In this document: positions 63,430 through 64,000 of the stretch, in pieces
How positions within the stretch are numbered: the first letter of the stretch is position 1
Layout of the letters: every line of letters starts with the position of its first letter
Source: Notospermus geniculatus
Lineage: Eukaryota > Nemertea > Pilidiophora > Heteronemertea > Lineidae
Assembly: GCA_002633025.1 (NCBI GenBank)
Contig: NMRB01001520.1
Location: 95,002 to 159,001 of the forward strand
Direction of reading: 5' to 3'
Length of the DNA stretch: 64,000 nucleotides
Program-made: the position numbers and the translations under genes
The notes under the pieces: generated by a model
What the model saw: the letters and a program-made list of their open reading frames with translations, nothing else
Told to the model about the DNA's origin: nothing
Database searches by the model: none

Positions 63430-64000
63430 AGCATTTTGAGAAATCCAAGATGGCGTCCAAGATGGCCATTGTTACATGAAATCAATCATAACTTCCTTCA
63501 TATTTACCACAGGTTGATAATTCTGGTGTCTAGACATAGGTTTTGGAGGTCAAGGAATCCAATAAGACTATTTTGAATGCCGGCAATATATTACGTAACT
63601 GTAAATCCAAGATGGCTGCCGTTACGTGAAGTTCATTCATAACTTCTTTCATATTCACCATACAATTATTATTTTGCTGTCTAGACATAGGTTTTGGGGT
63701 TCAAGGGATCCATTAAGACCATTTCCCATGTCAGAATACACCTCTAACAATCAAAGATGGCGTCCAAGATGACCGCCATTACATGAAACTAGTCATGACT
63801 TCTTTCATATTCACCATACAATGATTATTTTGTTGTCTAGACATAGTTTTTGGTGTTCAAGGGATCCATTAAGACTACTTCCCTTGTCAGAATACACCTC
63901 CAACAATCAAAGATGGCGTCCAAGATGGCCGCCATTACATGAAACTGGTCATAACTTCTTTCATATTGAACATAGGCTGATAATTTTGGAGTCTAGACAT
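63430..64000. repeat. Satellite-like tandem repeat, period about 150-156 bp, open at the right edge
   Basis: GTCTAGACAT recurs at about 63528, 63679, 63835 and 63991. Between copies are TCCAAGATGGC, CCATTACATGAAACT, CATAACTTCTTTCATATT and TTCAAGGGATCCATTAAGAC. At least 3.5 copies; it continues beyond the window. Confidence 0.85.

Overview
The window looks like nuclear DNA from a marine invertebrate, and most of it is mobile elements. The evidence for an animal nucleus is a receptor gene with clean GT-AG introns, several nested eukaryotic transposon families, tRNA-derived SINE heads, a 21-bp minisatellite, and a striking excess of the palindrome TAGGCCTA. I cannot name the species. The repeat style fits a deuterostome or lophotrochozoan, and that is inference.

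Left flank (1-12.6 kb). There is a foldback element (83-490), then a decayed member of an unnamed multicopy invertebrate protein family (about 2.55-7.14 kb). A 5'-truncated non-LTR retrotransposon has split that copy (about 4.2-6.18 kb), and a pair of about 140-bp direct repeats flanks it. Next come several palindromic MITEs and a broken PIF/Harbinger element (transposase on +, BESS-type partner protein on - inside its intron). The transposase contains a 459-bp tandem duplication.

Polinton/Maverick (about 12.64-30.4 kb). This is the main system. It is a nearly complete but mutated virus-like transposon sitting directly against the Harbinger transposase C-terminus. Genes run - (12.6-18.7 kb), + (18.7-24.0 kb) and - (24.0-30.4 kb). 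I recognise a packaging ATPase, major capsid protein, a minor-capsid-like jelly-roll candidate, protein-primed family B DNA polymerase, a chromodomain integrase, two related HNH-type endonucleases, a zinc-ribbon miniprotein and several membrane or coiled-coil proteins. Most large genes carry single stops or frameshifts, so this copy is probably dead as a whole. I found neither long terminal inverted repeats nor a protease. Two features are unusual. A short degenerate palindromic repeat has spread through at least ten genes on both strands, always in the same orientation relative to transcription and mostly in frame, where it encodes hydrophilic linkers. An AT-rich box ending in ATAAATG abuts most start codons.

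Right flank (30.4-64 kb). A minus-strand cluster of related rhodopsin-class GPCR sequences contains one intact three-exon gene (49259-50797) and pieces of at least three decayed copies at 32, 42-45 and 51 kb. GATCATGTG-containing repeats lie 5' of two of them. Around these lie many foldback elements, a head-to-head SINE pair, a mariner-like non-autonomous element, a retrotransposon gag fragment, a RecQ-like helicase fragment, a Tc1 remnant, a 21-bp minisatellite interrupted by a MITE, an IS3EU-like DDE transposase gene (60.5-62.3 kb) with an internal 65-bp perfect inverted duplication, and a satellite that runs off the right edge.
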